64,000 nt of DNA from Flavobacterium sp. (GTDB taxonomy: Bacteria; Bacteroidota; Bacteroidia; Flavobacteriales; Flavobacteriaceae), in assembly GCA_018883065.1 (NCBI GenBank), contig VEQT01000005.1:1-64000 (forward strand), in the 5' to 3' direction. Shown here piece by piece: positions 1 to 11,502 of this stretch. Position 1 is the first letter of the stretch, and the number at the start of each line of letters is the position of its first letter. A model generated the notes under the pieces. It saw nothing but the letters and a program-made list of their open reading frames with translations. It ran no database searches and was not told where the DNA came from. Position numbers and translations under genes: made by a program.

Positions 1-155
1 TCAAATTCTTTTTCGAACTCCATGATAAGCTCAACAGTGTCTAATGAATCGGCTCCTAAATCGTTAGTGAAGCTTGCTTCAGTTACAACTTCATTTTCGT
101 CAACGCCTAATTTGTCTACGATAATCGCTTTTACTCTTGATGCAATGTCTGACAT
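1..155 (-). CDS. acpP: Acyl carrier protein (partial, runs off window start)
   Basis: Reverse-strand translation [52 protein letters not shown] with the DSL phosphopantetheine motif. Confidence 0.95.
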   Translation of the reverse strand, partial: MSDIASRVKAIIVDKLGVDENEVVTEASFTNDLGADSLDTVELIMEFEKEF

Positions 156-330
156 AATCTTTAATTTTAAAATTTAATTTGATGGCAAAAATAAAAAACT
201 TTATTTTAAAACCACGTTTTAGTTTATAAATGTGAGGGCGAAATTATAAAAATAAATTAACAAAGGCCTTTTAAATGAATTTAATATCATTTATTATTCT
301 TTTTTTTGCGCTCTGAAAGTCAGCGTCTCC

Positions 331-906
331 ATGAAAAAAATCATCCTCTTTGCCTCGGGTTCTGGAACCAATGCCGAAACGATTATTCGGCATTTTGCTA
401 CTCGTGAAACGGCCAAAGTAACTGGGGTGTATACCAACAATCCAAATGCAGGGGTGATTAAAAAAGCAAACGACCTATATGTGCCTGCCGTGGTATTTAA
501 TCGAGTTGAATTTGAATCAAGCGAATTCCTTGATAATATCAAGCAGCAGCAGCCCGATTTAATTGTATTAGCTGGTTTTTTATGGAAAATACCGGCTCAC
601 TTTATTGCTGCATTTCCGCATAAAATACTCAACATTCATCCGGCTTTATTACCCAAATATGGCGGAAAAGGCATGTATGGCATGCATGTACACCAGTCCG
701 TTTTAGACCAAAAGGAAACCGAAACCGGCATAACCATTCATTTGGTTAACGAGCATTATGATCAAGGGGCTTTTGTGTTTCAACAAAAGGTTTCAATTGC
801 AGCATGTAAAACCGCCGAGGAGATCGCACAAAAAGTACACGAATTGGAACACACCCACTTTCCAACTGTAATCGAAACCCAATTATTATCGCAACAAGCC
901 AACTAA
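331..906 (+). CDS. purN: Phosphoribosylglycinamide formyltransferase
   Basis: [31 protein letters not shown] and [16 protein letters not shown] motifs; 191 aa. Confidence 0.95.
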   Translation: MKKIILFASGSGTNAETIIRHFATRETAKVTGVYTNNPNAGVIKKANDLYVPAVVFNRVEFESSEFLDNIKQQQPDLIVLAGFLWKIPAHFIAAFPHKILNIHPALLPKYGGKGMYGMHVHQSVLDQKETETGITIHLVNEHYDQGAFVFQQKVSIAACKTAEEIAQKVHELEHTHFPTVIETQLLSQQAN

Positions 907-1382
907 TGTCAACTCCTCAAGTACATATTTACACCGATGGCGCAGCTAAGGGAAATCCTGGTCCGGGCGGCTATGGTGTGGTTTTAGAATGGGTGGGCAA
1001 ACCCTATCGTAAAGAACTTTCAGCAGGTTTTCGGCACACCACAAACAACCGCATGGAACTCTTGGCGGTTATTGTGGGCTTAGAACAATTAAAGAACCCC
1101 AACACTAGTGTTTTAGTGGTGTCTGATTCCAAATATGTAGTGGATGCCGTGACTAAAAATTGGGTATTGGGATGGGAAAAGAAAGGCTTTGCCGGGAAAA
1201 AAAACCCCGACCTCTGGAAACGATTTTTACTCATTTATCGCCAACATCACGTTACTTTTCAATGGATTAAAGGCCACAACAACCACCCGCAAAACGAACG
1301 ATGTGATGCATTGGCGGTAGCCGCTTCGCTGCAAAAAGATTTGATTGTTGATACGGAATATGAAAAAGGCGGGATGGAATGA
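906..1382 (+). CDS. rnhA: Ribonuclease HI
   Basis: [35 protein letters not shown] and [16 protein letters not shown]; overlaps purN stop by 1 nt. Confidence 0.95.
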   Translation: MSTPQVHIYTDGAAKGNPGPGGYGVVLEWVGKPYRKELSAGFRHTTNNRMELLAVIVGLEQLKNPNTSVLVVSDSKYVVDAVTKNWVLGWEKKGFAGKKNPDLWKRFLLIYRQHHVTFQWIKGHNNHPQNERCDALAVAASLQKDLIVDTEYEKGGME

Positions 1383-1507
1383 AATTGAATATCAAAAGCT
1401 TCAATGATTTAAAAGATTGAATGATTTTTACTTATTAGCTTGATCGGATTGCTGATCGCTTTACTTATTCAATATGTATTCTTACTTATTATTTTACAGA
1501 GAAAACC

Positions 1508-1515
1508 TATCTTTG
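1508..1515 (+). promoter_or_regulatory. Putative -7 promoter element TATCTTTG upstream of PfkB kinase
   Basis: Exact TAnnTTTG match 43 nt upstream of ATG 1558; no clear -33 TTTG. Confidence 0.4.
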
Positions 1516-1557
1516 CGCCTCTAATTTGAGATTGCTAGATCTCGTAACTCACATATA

Positions 1558-2481
1558 ATGAATAAGCTTTTAATTGTAGGAACTGTAGCCTTTGACGCCA
1601 TTGAAACGCCTTTTGGAAAAACAGATAAAATTTTGGGTGGAGCAGCCACATTTATAGGGTTAGCCGCCTCGCACTATTCGCTTCAATCGGCTATTGTGTC
1701 AGTGGTGGGCGATGACTTTCCGCAAGCACACCTTGATTTACTTAAAAACAGAAACATTGATCTCTCTGGATTGGAAGTGGTACCTGGTGGTAAAACTTTT
1801 TTTTGGAGCGGCAGGTATCACAATGATATGAATTCCAGAGATACCTTGACTACCGAGCTCAATGTGTTGGCCGATTTTAACCCAAAAGTACCTGCTCATT
1901 TTACCGATTCAGACATTGTAATGCTTGGCAATTTGCACCCAATTGTACAAAGCAGCGTGTTGAATCAACTTACACAAAAACCAAAACTTGTCGTGTTAGA
2001 TACCATGAACTTTTGGATGGACTGTGCTTTGCCTGAGTTGATGGATGTGATTAAACGGGTTGATGTAATTACCATTAACGACGAAGAAGCCCGACAATTA
2101 TCGGGGGAATATTCCTTGGTTAAAGCCGCCGAAAAAATCCACACAATGGGACCAAAATATGTGGTCATTAAAAAAGGGGAGCACGGCGCATTGATTTTTC
2201 ATAATGAGCATATCTTTTTTGCGCCAGCATTGCCCTTGGCCAATGTTTTTGATCCAACCGGTGCAGGCGATACTTTTGCAGGCGGATTTGCTGGATTCAT
2301 TACCCAACAAGGAAATAGTTCCTTTGAAACCATGAAAACGGCGATTATACACGGGTCGAATTTGGCTTCTTTTTGTGTTGAACAGTTTGGCACCGAGCGC
2401 ATGCAAAAGCTCACACAAGCTGAGGTGCAAAACCGCTTGAAACAATTCAAGTCCTTAACACAATTTGAAATAGATTTATAA
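1558..2481 (+). CDS. PfkB-family carbohydrate kinase
   Basis: GGAATFIGLAASH N-terminus and DPTGAGDTFAGGF C-terminal signature. Confidence 0.9.
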   Translation: MNKLLIVGTVAFDAIETPFGKTDKILGGAATFIGLAASHYSLQSAIVSVVGDDFPQAHLDLLKNRNIDLSGLEVVPGGKTFFWSGRYHNDMNSRDTLTTELNVLADFNPKVPAHFTDSDIVMLGNLHPIVQSSVLNQLTQKPKLVVLDTMNFWMDCALPELMDVIKRVDVITINDEEARQLSGEYSLVKAAEKIHTMGPKYVVIKKGEHGALIFHNEHIFFAPALPLANVFDPTGAGDTFAGGFAGFITQQGNSSFETMKTAIIHGSNLASFCVEQFGTERMQKLTQAEVQNRLKQFKSLTQFEIDL

Positions 2482-2489
2482 TACCTTTA

Positions 2490-2516
2490 TGCCTCGGTTT
2501 TCGGGGCATTTTTTAT
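2490..2516 (+). terminator. Rho-independent terminator of PfkB gene
   Basis: ATGCCtCGgttttCGgGGCAT hairpin followed by T-run. Confidence 0.7.
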
Positions 2517-2559
2517 GCCGAAACACAACTAACTACAACACCAAAACACACTTTTTTTC

Positions 2560-4458
2560 ATGAGCGACGCCATAAAACACGAATGTGGGATAGCCCTATT
2601 GCGATTAAAAAAACCCTTATCCCATTACAAAGAGAAATACGGATCTGCCTTTTACGGAATTCAGAAAATGTATTTGTTGATGGAAAAACAACACAACCGC
2701 GGCCAAGACGGAGCTGGTTTTGCCTCCATCAAATTGGATGTCTCTCCAGGAGAACGTTACATCAGCCGTGTACGTTCAAACGACGCTCAACCGATTCAAG
2801 ATGTTTTTGCTCAGATCAATGCGCGTATCAATGAAAAATTGGTGGCGCATCCAGAATTTGCTGAGAACGTCGATTTGCAAAAAACACACCTTCCTTATAT
2901 AGGGGAACTTTTTTTGGGTCATGTGCGCTACGGCACCTTTGGCAAAAACAGCATAGAAAGCGTGCACCCATTTTTGCGTCAAAACAATTGGATGCACCGC
3001 AATCTGATTGTGGCCGGAAATTTTAATATGACCAATGTAAAAGAATTGTTCAGCAGTTTGGTCGAGCTGGGACAGCACCCCAAGGAGATGGCTGATACGG
3101 TAACTGTAATGGAAAAAATAGGCCACTTTCTTGACGACGAGGTTACTGAATTGTACCAAGAATGCAAAAACAATGGTTTGTCTAAACAAGAGGCTTCGCC
3201 CATAATTGCAGAGAAACTCGACATTGCTAAAATACTAAAACGCGCCTCCAAAGGTTGGGACGGAGGCTATGCCATGGCTGGACTTTTTGGACATGGCGAT
3301 GCTTTTGTTTTTCGCGATCCAGCGGGTATTCGACCGGCCTATTATTATGATGATGACGAAATTTTGGTTGTAGCTTCTGAGCGTCCAGTTATACAAACGG
3401 TATTTAATGTGCCTTTTGAAAAAGTACAGGAATTGAAGCCAGGACATGCGGTAATCATCAAAAAAAGTGGTCACGTTTCTGAAGAAGAAATTATCGTTCC
3501 GGTGGTAAAAAAAGCATGTTCGTTTGAACGTATTTATTTTTCACGTGGCAGCGATGCTGAAATTTACCAAGAACGAAAAGAACTCGGCAAATTGGTTTTG
3601 CCAGCCGTTCTCAAATCCATCAGTCACGATACTGACAACACTGTTTTTTCGTATATTCCTAACACAGCCGAAACGTCGTTTTATGGCATGGTCGAGGCGG
3701 CTCAAGATTTTTTAAATCACCGCAAAAACCAATACATATTAGATAACCGCAAAACCCTCACCAAAGAAAAATTGGAAGAGATATTATCGGTAAAAATTCG
3801 CACTGAAAAAATCGCCATCAAAGATGCCAAGCTCCGTACCTTCATTACCGAAGATAGCAGCCGCGACGATTTGGTTGCCCACGTTTACGATGTAACGTAT
3901 GGCGTGATCAAACCCACCGACAACCTAGTCATCATTGACGACAGCATCGTGCGCGGCACTACGCTAAAAATGAGTATCATCAAAATGATGGACCGTTTAA
4001 ATCCCAAAAAAATAGTGGTGGTTTCGTCGGCACCACAAATTCGTTACCCTGATTGTTACGGCATTGATATGGCCAAATTGGAAGGATTGGTAGCATTTCG
4101 AGCGGCTTTGGCATTGTTGCAAGAACGCGATAAGTATGCCATAGTCGATTCGGTGTATCAAAAATGCAAAGCGCAAGAAAACCTGAAAGATGCCGATGTA
4201 GTCAATTACGTAACCGAGATTTACGCGCCTTTCACTCCCGAAGAAATATCGGCCAAAATAGCACAGATGTTGTGCTCAAGCGATATTAAAGCTGAGGTAG
4301 ACATCATTTTCCAAACCGTTGAGGATTTACACCAGGCCTGCCCGAAAAATCTGGGTGATTGGTACTTTACCGGAGATTATCCCACACCTGGCGGAAACCG
4401 CGTAGTAAACAGGGCGTTTATCAATTTCTATGAAGGCCTAAATGAACGCGCGTATTAA
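2560..4458 (+). CDS. purF: Amidophosphoribosyltransferase, long Bacteroidota-type class II glutamine amidotransferase
   Basis: HECGIALLRL N-terminus, NRGQDGAG, GHVRYGTFG and PRPP-binding VIIDDSIVRGTT; 632 aa. Confidence 0.85.
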   Translation: MSDAIKHECGIALLRLKKPLSHYKEKYGSAFYGIQKMYLLMEKQHNRGQDGAGFASIKLDVSPGERYISRVRSNDAQPIQDVFAQINARINEKLVAHPEFAENVDLQKTHLPYIGELFLGHVRYGTFGKNSIESVHPFLRQNNWMHRNLIVAGNFNMTNVKELFSSLVELGQHPKEMADTVTVMEKIGHFLDDEVTELYQECKNNGLSKQEASPIIAEKLDIAKILKRASKGWDGGYAMAGLFGHGDAFVFRDPAGIRPAYYYDDDEILVVASERPVIQTVFNVPFEKVQELKPGHAVIIKKSGHVSEEEIIVPVVKKACSFERIYFSRGSDAEIYQERKELGKLVLPAVLKSISHDTDNTVFSYIPNTAETSFYGMVEAAQDFLNHRKNQYILDNRKTLTKEKLEEILSVKIRTEKIAIKDAKLRTFITEDSSRDDLVAHVYDVTYGVIKPTDNLVIIDDSIVRGTTLKMSIIKMMDRLNPKKIVVVSSAPQIRYPDCYGIDMAKLEGLVAFRAALALLQERDKYAIVDSVYQKCKAQENLKDADVVNYVTEIYAPFTPEEISAKIAQMLCSSDIKAEVDIIFQTVEDLHQACPKNLGDWYFTGDYPTPGGNRVVNRAFINFYEGLNERAY

Positions 4459-4503
4459 CAAAAAATGCACTTTATCGATTATAAGTGTAGTTCATCTAAT
4501 AAT

Positions 4504-4536
4504 TTTGTTTGCAACAGTTTAGTTCCATTATATTTG
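4504..4536 (+). promoter_or_regulatory. Bacteroidota-type promoter for an intergenic sRNA
   Basis: TTTG (4504-4507) - 21 nt - TATATTTG (4529-4536), exact TAnnTTTG. Confidence 0.65.
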
Positions 4537-4540
4537 GAGA

Positions 4541-4612
4541 ACCATAAGATTAGTAGGTTAAGTTTATGGTAGATTTGGGGCAAAAAGGGTGAAAGAAATT
4601 TCACCTTTTTTA
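4541..4612 (+). ncRNA. Putative small RNA of about 72 nt: 5' hairpin, linker, intrinsic terminator
   Basis: ACCATAA(4541-4547)...TTATGGT(4564-4570) stem starting about 5 nt after the -7 element; ends at GGTGAAA-gaaa-TTTCACC + T-run; no ORF. Confidence 0.6.
4588..4612 (+). terminator. Intrinsic terminator
   Basis: GGTGAAAgaaaTTTCACC followed by TTTTTT. Confidence 0.8.
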
Positions 4613-4647
4613 TTTTATCCCGGTTTGGTTACTTATCAATTCACATA

Positions 4648-4680
4648 AAAAAAGGCGATCAGATTCTGATCGCCTTTTTT
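4648..4680. terminator. Bidirectional terminator downstream of sod
   Basis: AAAAAAGGCGATCAGattCTGATCGCCTTTTTT, 9-bp GC stem flanked by A/T runs. Confidence 0.9.
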
Positions 4681-4696
4681 GTTGCTTGTTCGTCTA

Positions 4697-5305
4697 TTAT
4701 TTTTCTAATGCATACCTGCGTGCTACCTCAGTCCAATTAATTACATTAAAAAAGGCTTCAATGTAATCGGGACGACGGTTTTGGTAATGCAAATAGTAGG
4801 CGTGTTCCCATACATCCATTCCTAATATTGGCGTTCCTCCGCAACCCACTTCGGGCATTAATGGACAATCTTGGTTTGGGGTGCCACACACCTCAAGTTT
4901 TCCGCCTTTGTGTACACACAACCAAGCCCAACCTGAGCCAAATTGCGTTGCACCTGCCTTAGAAAAACGTGCTTTAAATTCGGCAAAATCACCAAAATTT
5001 GCTTCGATAGCATCCAGTAAATCACCAGTAGGCATTCCGCCACCGTTGGGTGACATTACACTCCAAAATAAATTGTGGTTGTAAAAACCGCCCCCGTTGT
5101 TGCGTACGGCAGCATTTTTTTTATCCAAGTTAATCAAGATGTTCTCAATGGTTTTGCCTTCCATGTCGGTTCCGGCAATGGCAGCATTGAGATTAGTTGT
5201 ATACGCATTATGGTGTTTGCTGTGGTGGATTTCCATGGTGCGCGCATCAATGTGTGGCTCCAAGGCATCATAAGCATACGGTAATTGAGGTAATTCAAAA
5301 GCCAT
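4697..5305 (-). CDS. Fe/Mn superoxide dismutase
   Basis: [35 protein letters not shown] and [18 protein letters not shown]. Confidence 0.97.
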   Translation of the reverse strand: MAFELPQLPYAYDALEPHIDARTMEIHHSKHHNAYTTNLNAAIAGTDMEGKTIENILINLDKKNAAVRNNGGGFYNHNLFWSVMSPNGGGMPTGDLLDAIEANFGDFAEFKARFSKAGATQFGSGWAWLCVHKGGKLEVCGTPNQDCPLMPEVGCGGTPILGMDVWEHAYYLHYQNRRPDYIEAFFNVINWTEVARRYALEK

Positions 5306-5421
5306 AACAATAAGATTTAATGATTAAAAATTTTCACCAAAATTAATCATTTAACTTTGGAATAAGTATAGGTAAATTGGAATATTTCTAATAAATTAGT
5401 TCCCGTTTCTAGATTTTTTTT

Positions 5422-5513
5422 GAAGCTATTTCCCGCTGTTCGTTTCAATTTTTTGTGAGTCCTTGCTGCTGCTATCCCCACAAAAAGATTTTCACTGCCA
5501 TCGGGGCTAATCC
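5422..5513. repeat. Degenerate flavobacterial dispersed intergenic repeat
   Basis: GAAGCTATTTCCCGCT...TTTTTGTG...CACAAAAA...TCGGGGCTA; 8-bp internal inverted repeat; resembles intergenic repeats I recognise from Flavobacterium genomes. Confidence 0.5.
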
Positions 5514-5547
5514 ACAAATTATAGTACCCCTACATCCCCACTAATAT

Positions 5548-8500
5548 ATGTCAGCTACCCAAACCATCCCTGCCAGTTTCTCCATTTACAATGCCTCTGC
5601 CGGATCGGGGAAAACTTTTACGTTGGTTAAAGAATATTTAAAAATTATTTTAACGGCAAACAAACCCGATGCCTATAGAAACATCCTCGCCATTACCTTT
5701 ACCAATAAGGCGGTGCACGAAATGAAAAGCCGAGTTATCGAAAATTTGTCTCAATTTGCTAGTAAAACTCCATCAGATGATGCGGTCACATTGCTGCAAA
5801 TTATCTCAAAAGAGACAAAGCTTCCCGTGCATAAAATGCAAGAAAAGGCCCAGCAAATCATCAAACACCTCATTCATAATTATGCGGCATTTGACATTTC
5901 AACGATCGATAAATTTACACACAAGGTAATTCGCGCTTTTGCACACGATTTGGAATTACCCGTTTCTTTTGAAGTTTCGCTAGATACCGAAAATTTGGTC
6001 ATGGAAGCAGTAGATGCACTCATTTCTCAAGCCGGTGATGATCCAGCACTTACCAAATTGCTCATCGATTTTACCATGGAAAAAACCGACGACGACAAGA
6101 GCTGGGATATTTCTCGTGAAATTGTAGAAACGAGTAAGCTCATTGTTAACGAAAACAACCGTCAGGAAATCTCCTTGCTAAAAGACTATTCTATAGAGCA
6201 GTTTGCAAGCTTGAAACAAGATTTGCTCAACTTGTGTTCAGAAATTGAATCGAGTAATCAAACCATGGCAATGCAATTGATACAAAGTATAACCGCCATG
6301 GGCATCAGTTTGTCGTCTTTTTCTGGAGGCTATTTCCCCAAACATTTGCAGTCCATTGCAGGCGGAAATTTTACTTCCAAAAACAAAATGTATCGCGAAA
6401 TAGATGACATTAAAATACTGAAAGCTGCAGCAGATCAGCACCTCATTTTACAAGCAATCCCTACATTTCTTGATGTTTTGGCTGTGATTTATGCGCAATA
6501 CGAACGTCATGATTTTTACAAAGCTTGCATCAAAAATAGCACACCTCTTTCCTTATTGAATAAAGTTAGTCAAGAATTAGAGGCTATACAGCTCGATCAA
6601 AATGTGTTATCTATTTCTGAATTTAATGCGCTAATCCATAAAGAAATTCAAAACCAACCCGCTCCGTTTATTTATGAACGTTTAGGTGAGCGTTATCGTC
6701 ATTTTTTTATTGATGAATTCCAAGATACTTCCGAGATGCAGTGGCAAAATTTGATTCCGCTAATCGATAATGCTTTGTGCAGCGAGGACCTCAATGGTCA
6801 GCGCGGATCGTTAATGCTGGTAGGCGATCCCAAGCAATCCATTTACCGCTGGCGCGGAGGAAAAGCCGAGCAGTTTATTGCGTTGAGCAAACAGCAAAGT
6901 CCCTTTAATGCACCTGTTTTGGTTTCCAAGTTAGATACCAATTACCGCAGTTATTCTGAGATTATTGAATTCAATAACGGCTTGTTTGCATTTTTGGCCC
7001 ATGAATTTACTCATCCCGATTACAAGGATTTGTATGCAAAATACAGCCATCAACATATCAATTCCAAACAGGGTGGTTATGTATCCATTCAGTTTTTACC
7101 AGAGCCAGAACAGGCAGGTCCTGAATCTACAGCTGATAACCCGGATAAAGAAAAACAGCAGGTATTGGCAACCTATGCTGCCATTCAAGAAGTATTGGCC
7201 AGCGGTTATTCATACCAAGATATTGCCATACTTACCCGTAAACGCAACCAAGGCGTGGCAGTTGCTACCTATCTCACAGCCATGCAACTTCCGCTGTTAT
7301 CGTCTGAAACCTTACTCTTGGACAATGCCCCAGAAGTTAAGTGCTTGTTACAGGTTTTGCGGTACATCAACAACCCGAATAACAAAGAAGCAAAAGCACA
7401 TTTCTTGCTGTATTTGGCTCAAGAACTACCTAATCAATTCACAATTCATGATTTTGTTGCTGCTGGAATGGCCTGCATGCAGGAGAATGAATTTGAAGCC
7501 TGGCTACTTCAAAACGGAGTCCAACTTTCCTTTTCAGCTCTGCGAAAAAAATCGCTCTACGAATCAGTTGAGTTATTGGTAAACCAGTTTCTTAGATTGA
7601 AAAAAAGCAATGCCTATGTGCAATATTTTTTAGACATTGTACTTGAGCGAGATGTGCGTAATCAAGCTGGAATTGTTTCGTTTTTGTCTTTTTGGGAGAA
7701 GAATGCCAGTAAATTGAGTATTCCTTCGCCCGAAGGCACCAATGCCATTCGCATTCTAACCATTCATAAAGCCAAAGGATTGGAATTTCCAGTTGTAATT
7801 ATGCCATTTGCCGATGAAGATTATAGCCGAAAACCCAAAGATAAATTGTGGCTCGACACCGATCAGAATGAATTTGTTATTCCTAAAATTTTAGTTGATA
7901 ATACGGCGGCTGTAGCTAATTTTGGCGAAGCAGCTAAGGCGGTTTATGAGCAAAAAAAGGAAGAAGAATTACTAGACAACGTAAATGTATTGTATGTGGC
8001 ACTCACCCGAGCCGTAGAGCAACTATACATTATTTCACAAGCAGTAAAGCCCAAATCTGACGGTACTTTTCCGTATACCATGTCGGCATTTTTTGCAAAG
8101 TATTTAACGCAACTAGGTTTATTTAACACCAACATAGGGCAATACGAGTGGGGAAATAAATTGAAGATATCAAAGCCCAGCACAACCAAAACAGTACCTG
8201 TTCCAATTGAATTGGTAAACGAACTCATTCATCCTTCAAAAATTAAAATAGCCCAACGCGAGGCCCTCATGTGGAATTCGCCACAGCAAGAAGCCATTGC
8301 ATATGGTAATGTAATCCATGAAATAGCCGCGTCAGTATACACAGCGGATGATTTATCAGACGCCCTCCAAAAAGCCATCGAATCGGGGCTAATAGCGCAA
8401 AATCAGCTTCAGCAAGTAAGGCAAACACTCACTCAATTGCTCCAACATCCAGAGGTTGCTGAGGCATTTGCTGCCGGAAATAAAGTATGGAATGAACAAG

Positions 8501-8718
8501 CTATTTTGCAGCCATCTGCAGCAGTAGTTAAACCCGATCGAATTGTGCAACTTCCTTCAGGGGCTGTAATCTTATTGGATTATAAAACAGGTGCACCCAA
8601 ACCGCAACACGAAAATCAGCTGGCCGAATACGAAAATGTATTAGTCAAAATGGGATTTGTGGTTTCAAAAAAACTCTTGGTCTATTTGGGTGAAACGCCC
8701 AATGTGATACATTTGTAA
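5548..8718 (+). CDS. UvrD/AddA-like ATP-dependent exonuclease helicase subunit
   Basis: [17 protein letters not shown] Walker [45 protein letters not shown] and C-terminal LLDYKTG nuclease motif. Confidence 0.92.
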   Translation: MSATQTIPASFSIYNASAGSGKTFTLVKEYLKIILTANKPDAYRNILAITFTNKAVHEMKSRVIENLSQFASKTPSDDAVTLLQIISKETKLPVHKMQEKAQQIIKHLIHNYAAFDISTIDKFTHKVIRAFAHDLELPVSFEVSLDTENLVMEAVDALISQAGDDPALTKLLIDFTMEKTDDDKSWDISREIVETSKLIVNENNRQEISLLKDYSIEQFASLKQDLLNLCSEIESSNQTMAMQLIQSITAMGISLSSFSGGYFPKHLQSIAGGNFTSKNKMYREIDDIKILKAAADQHLILQAIPTFLDVLAVIYAQYERHDFYKACIKNSTPLSLLNKVSQELEAIQLDQNVLSISEFNALIHKEIQNQPAPFIYERLGERYRHFFIDEFQDTSEMQWQNLIPLIDNALCSEDLNGQRGSLMLVGDPKQSIYRWRGGKAEQFIALSKQQSPFNAPVLVSKLDTNYRSYSEIIEFNNGLFAFLAHEFTHPDYKDLYAKYSHQHINSKQGGYVSIQFLPEPEQAGPESTADNPDKEKQQVLATYAAIQEVLASGYSYQDIAILTRKRNQGVAVATYLTAMQLPLLSSETLLLDNAPEVKCLLQVLRYINNPNNKEAKAHFLLYLAQELPNQFTIHDFVAAGMACMQENEFEAWLLQNGVQLSFSALRKKSLYESVELLVNQFLRLKKSNAYVQYFLDIVLERDVRNQAGIVSFLSFWEKNASKLSIPSPEGTNAIRILTIHKAKGLEFPVVIMPFADEDYSRKPKDKLWLDTDQNEFVIPKILVDNTAAVANFGEAAKAVYEQKKEEELLDNVNVLYVALTRAVEQLYIISQAVKPKSDGTFPYTMSAFFAKYLTQLGLFNTNIGQYEWGNKLKISKPSTTKTVPVPIELVNELIHPSKIKIAQREALMWNSPQQEAIAYGNVIHEIAASVYTADDLSDALQKAIESGLIAQNQLQQVRQTLTQLLQHPEVAEAFAAGNKVWNEQAILQPSAAVVKPDRIVQLPSGAVILLDYKTGAPKPQHENQLAEYENVLVKMGFVVSKKLLVYLGETPNVIHL

Positions 8719-8743
8719 ACGCTTACTAAAACTCAACAACCAC

Positions 8744-9937
8744 ATGTACGGAAAAATTCAACAACACCTTCAAGCCGAATTAGACACCATTGAAGCCAAT
8801 GGAATATTCAAAAAAGAACGCATCATTACGTCGCCACAAGGAGCCGAAATTACGATTTCAACCGGAGAAACAGTATTGAATTTTTGCGCCAATAATTACT
8901 TAGGACTTTCTTCGCATCCTGAGGTAATTCAAGCAGCTAAAGACGCATTAGACACCCACGGATTTGGGATGTCGTCTGTGCGGTTCATCTGCGGCACACA
9001 AGACATTCACAAAACCTTGGAGCACAAAATTGCCAACTTCTATGGAACGGAAGACACTATATTGTATGCAGCTGCTTTTGATGCCAATGGGGGTGTATTT
9101 GAACCCTTGTTGGGCGAGCAAGACGCCATCATCTCGGATAGTTTAAATCACGCGTCGATTATTGACGGAGTGCGTTTGTGTAAAGCAGCACGCTACCGGT
9201 ACGAAAACAGTGATATGGCCGATTTAGAAGTGCAATTGCAAAAAGCCAATCAAGCAGGTGCTCGATTCAAATTGATTGTAACCGATGGTGTGTTCTCGAT
9301 GGACGGCGTAGTTGCACCCTTAGATAAAATATGTGATTTAGCCGATAAATATGATGCCCTAGTTATGGTAGACGAATGCCATGCAGCTGGCTTTATAGGT
9401 GCGACAGGCAAGGGCACTATGGAGGCCAAAAAGGTAATGGATCGCATTGATATCATAACCGGAACGTTGGGGAAAGCACTAGGTGGAGCGATGGGCGGAT
9501 ACACAACTGGAAAAAAAGAAATTATTGAACTGTTGCGCCAACGCTCACGACCATATTTGTTTTCAAACTCTTTGGCGCCAGCTATTGTAGGCGCTTCTAT
9601 TAAGGTATTTGAGTTGCTTGAAAACGATACAACTTTGCGTGATACACTCGAGTGGAACACAAATTATTTCAAGTCCGGCATGAAAAAAGCAGGCTTTGAT
9701 ATTGTAGAGGGTGATTCGGCAATTGTACCAGTTATGTTGTATGATGCAAAATTATCGCAAACCATGGCCAATGAATTGCTTAAAAACGGCATTTATGTAA
9801 TTGGTTTCTTTTTCCCTGTTGTCCCAAAAGACAAAGCACGAATACGGGTTCAGTTATCTGCGGCCCATACACAAGCCCATTTAGATAAAGCCATTGCGGC
9901 TTTCATCAAGGTAGGAAAAGAATTAAACGTAATTTAA
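8744..9937 (+). CDS. kbl: Glycine C-acetyltransferase (2-amino-3-ketobutyrate CoA ligase)
   Basis: [28 protein letters not shown] and [14 protein letters not shown]; 397 aa PLP alpha-oxoamine synthase family. Confidence 0.92.
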   Translation: MYGKIQQHLQAELDTIEANGIFKKERIITSPQGAEITISTGETVLNFCANNYLGLSSHPEVIQAAKDALDTHGFGMSSVRFICGTQDIHKTLEHKIANFYGTEDTILYAAAFDANGGVFEPLLGEQDAIISDSLNHASIIDGVRLCKAARYRYENSDMADLEVQLQKANQAGARFKLIVTDGVFSMDGVVAPLDKICDLADKYDALVMVDECHAAGFIGATGKGTMEAKKVMDRIDIITGTLGKALGGAMGGYTTGKKEIIELLRQRSRPYLFSNSLAPAIVGASIKVFELLENDTTLRDTLEWNTNYFKSGMKKAGFDIVEGDSAIVPVMLYDAKLSQTMANELLKNGIYVIGFFFPVVPKDKARIRVQLSAAHTQAHLDKAIAAFIKVGKELNVI

Positions 9938-9972
9938 AGCAAACCCGCTCAGTCATATTTTTTTAAATTCGT

Positions 9973-10003
9973 TTTGATTGTAATGTTTAACCGCTTACTT
10001 TTG
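9973..10003 (+). promoter_or_regulatory. Consensus Bacteroidota promoter of ompA-family gene
   Basis: TTTG (9973-9976) - 19 nt - TACTTTTG (9996-10003). Confidence 0.75.
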
Positions 10004-10038
10004 GGGCTAATTATTGTAATTTAACAAAAATTTTAACT

Positions 10039-11439
10039 ATGAAACACCTAAACAAATTAGTTGTTGCGTTAGTTCTTTTCTTAGGACTTAATGCTCAAGC
10101 ACAAGACAGCAATAATCCTTGGGCCATTTCCTTTGGAACCAATGCTGTAGATACTCGCGTTAGTGCAGCATCAAAAATTCAAGATCAATTTTCTCAATAC
10201 TTCAACGTAAAAGATTACTGGAATGTATTGCCTTCAGTATCTTACGTAACAGTATCGAAAAGTGTTGGGGGTAATTTCACATTTGGAGTTACTGGATCAA
10301 TCAACAAAATCACTCGTTTTGTAGAAACGCGTGTTGTAGCTCCGGGCCCATACGAAGTAATCAACCCAGGAGATTTGAGTTACTATAGCGCAGATGGAAC
10401 CATCAAGTATAGCTTCATGGAAATGCTTGGATGGAAAGTATTAGATCCTTCTGCTCACGTTGGTGGAGGGTATACTTCATTTGGAGATGCCAGTTATGGT
10501 ACCTTTAATGGTGGTTTTGGACTAACTGTTTGGTTTACTGAAATGGTTGGTTTCTCATTGCAATCTACCTACAAAAATTCATTGGATAAAGCAGATCGCG
10601 TAATCAATGCTGACGTTCCATCACACATGCAACATTTGGTTGGTTTGACGTTTAAATTTGGCGGAAAAGACACGGATGGCGATGGAGTATATGACAAAGA
10701 TGATGCTTGTCCTGAAACAAAAGGTCTTAAACAATTTAAAGGATGTCCAGATAGCGATGCAGATGGAATTATTGATGGAAGTGATGCTTGCCCGGATGCA
10801 GCAGGTTTACCAGAATTCCAAGGTTGTCCTGACATGGATGCCGATGGCGTTGCCGATAAAGATGATGCATGTCCAGATGTAGCTGGTTTAAAAACACTTG
10901 GTGGTTGTCCAGATGCTGACGGCGACGGAGTTACTGATAAATCTGACAAATGTCCTCAGGTAAAAGGACCGAAAGACAATGCAGGTTGTCCTTGGCCAGA
11001 CACAGACGGAGATAGCATATTAGACAAAGATGATAAATGTCCAGATGTAAAAGGAACAGCAGCTAATAATGGTTGTCCAGAAGTTACAGAAGTTGCAATC
11101 AAAAAATTGAATGAGTACGCTAAAACCATTTTGTTTGAATCAGGCAAAGCGTCTTTCCAAAAACAAACGTTTGCTGTTTTGCAATCAATTACTTCAATTT
11201 TGAAAGAGTATCCAACAGCTAAATTTAGCATCGAAGGACACACGGATGATTCGGGTTCTGTAGCATTTAATCAAACATTATCTGAAAATAGAGCATCTGC
11301 CGTGAAAAACTATTTAGTAGAAAATGGAATTGACGCGAATCGTTTAACTTCTGCTGGTTATGGTAAATCAAGACCAATTGACAAAACCAAAGGTGGTAAA
11401 GCAAATAACCGTAGAGTTGAGGTGAAATTAGCCAACTAA
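10039..11439 (+). CDS. OmpA-family outer membrane protein with thrombospondin type-3 repeats
   Basis: Signal peptide, repeated DxDGDGVxDKxDxCP units, C-terminal OmpA domain ([12 protein letters not shown]...NRRVEVKL). Confidence 0.93.
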   Translation: MKHLNKLVVALVLFLGLNAQAQDSNNPWAISFGTNAVDTRVSAASKIQDQFSQYFNVKDYWNVLPSVSYVTVSKSVGGNFTFGVTGSINKITRFVETRVVAPGPYEVINPGDLSYYSADGTIKYSFMEMLGWKVLDPSAHVGGGYTSFGDASYGTFNGGFGLTVWFTEMVGFSLQSTYKNSLDKADRVINADVPSHMQHLVGLTFKFGGKDTDGDGVYDKDDACPETKGLKQFKGCPDSDADGIIDGSDACPDAAGLPEFQGCPDMDADGVADKDDACPDVAGLKTLGGCPDADGDGVTDKSDKCPQVKGPKDNAGCPWPDTDGDSILDKDDKCPDVKGTAANNGCPEVTEVAIKKLNEYAKTILFESGKASFQKQTFAVLQSITSILKEYPTAKFSIEGHTDDSGSVAFNQTLSENRASAVKNYLVENGIDANRLTSAGYGKSRPIDKTKGGKANNRRVEVKLAN

Positions 11440-11462
11440 TTCTTCACAAAATACCAATTGAA

Positions 11463-11492
11463 AACGCCCTGATTATCGGGGCGTTTTTTTTA
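11463..11492 (+). terminator. Intrinsic terminator of ompA-family gene
   Basis: AACGCCC tgattatcg GGGCGTT followed by T-run. Confidence 0.8.
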
Positions 11493-11502
11493 TTTTTATA
11501 GC

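Noticed and set aside
2098-2445. 115-aa minus-strand ORF within the PfkB gene
   Set aside because: Antisense shadow ORF over a conserved kinase frame.
6965-7582. 205-aa plus-strand ORF inside addA-like gene
   Set aside because: Out-of-frame within a clearly conserved helicase; translation lacks domain features.
10569-10949. 126-aa minus-strand ORF
   Set aside because: Antisense to the OmpA/TSP3 coding region with Ser/Pro-rich low-complexity translation; a byproduct of the repeated sense codons.
10670-11090. Repeated CP...DxDGDG units as a possible novel repeat array
   Set aside because: These are standard thrombospondin type-3 Ca-binding repeats of an OmpA-family porin; the DNA units are diverged, not a tandem DNA array.
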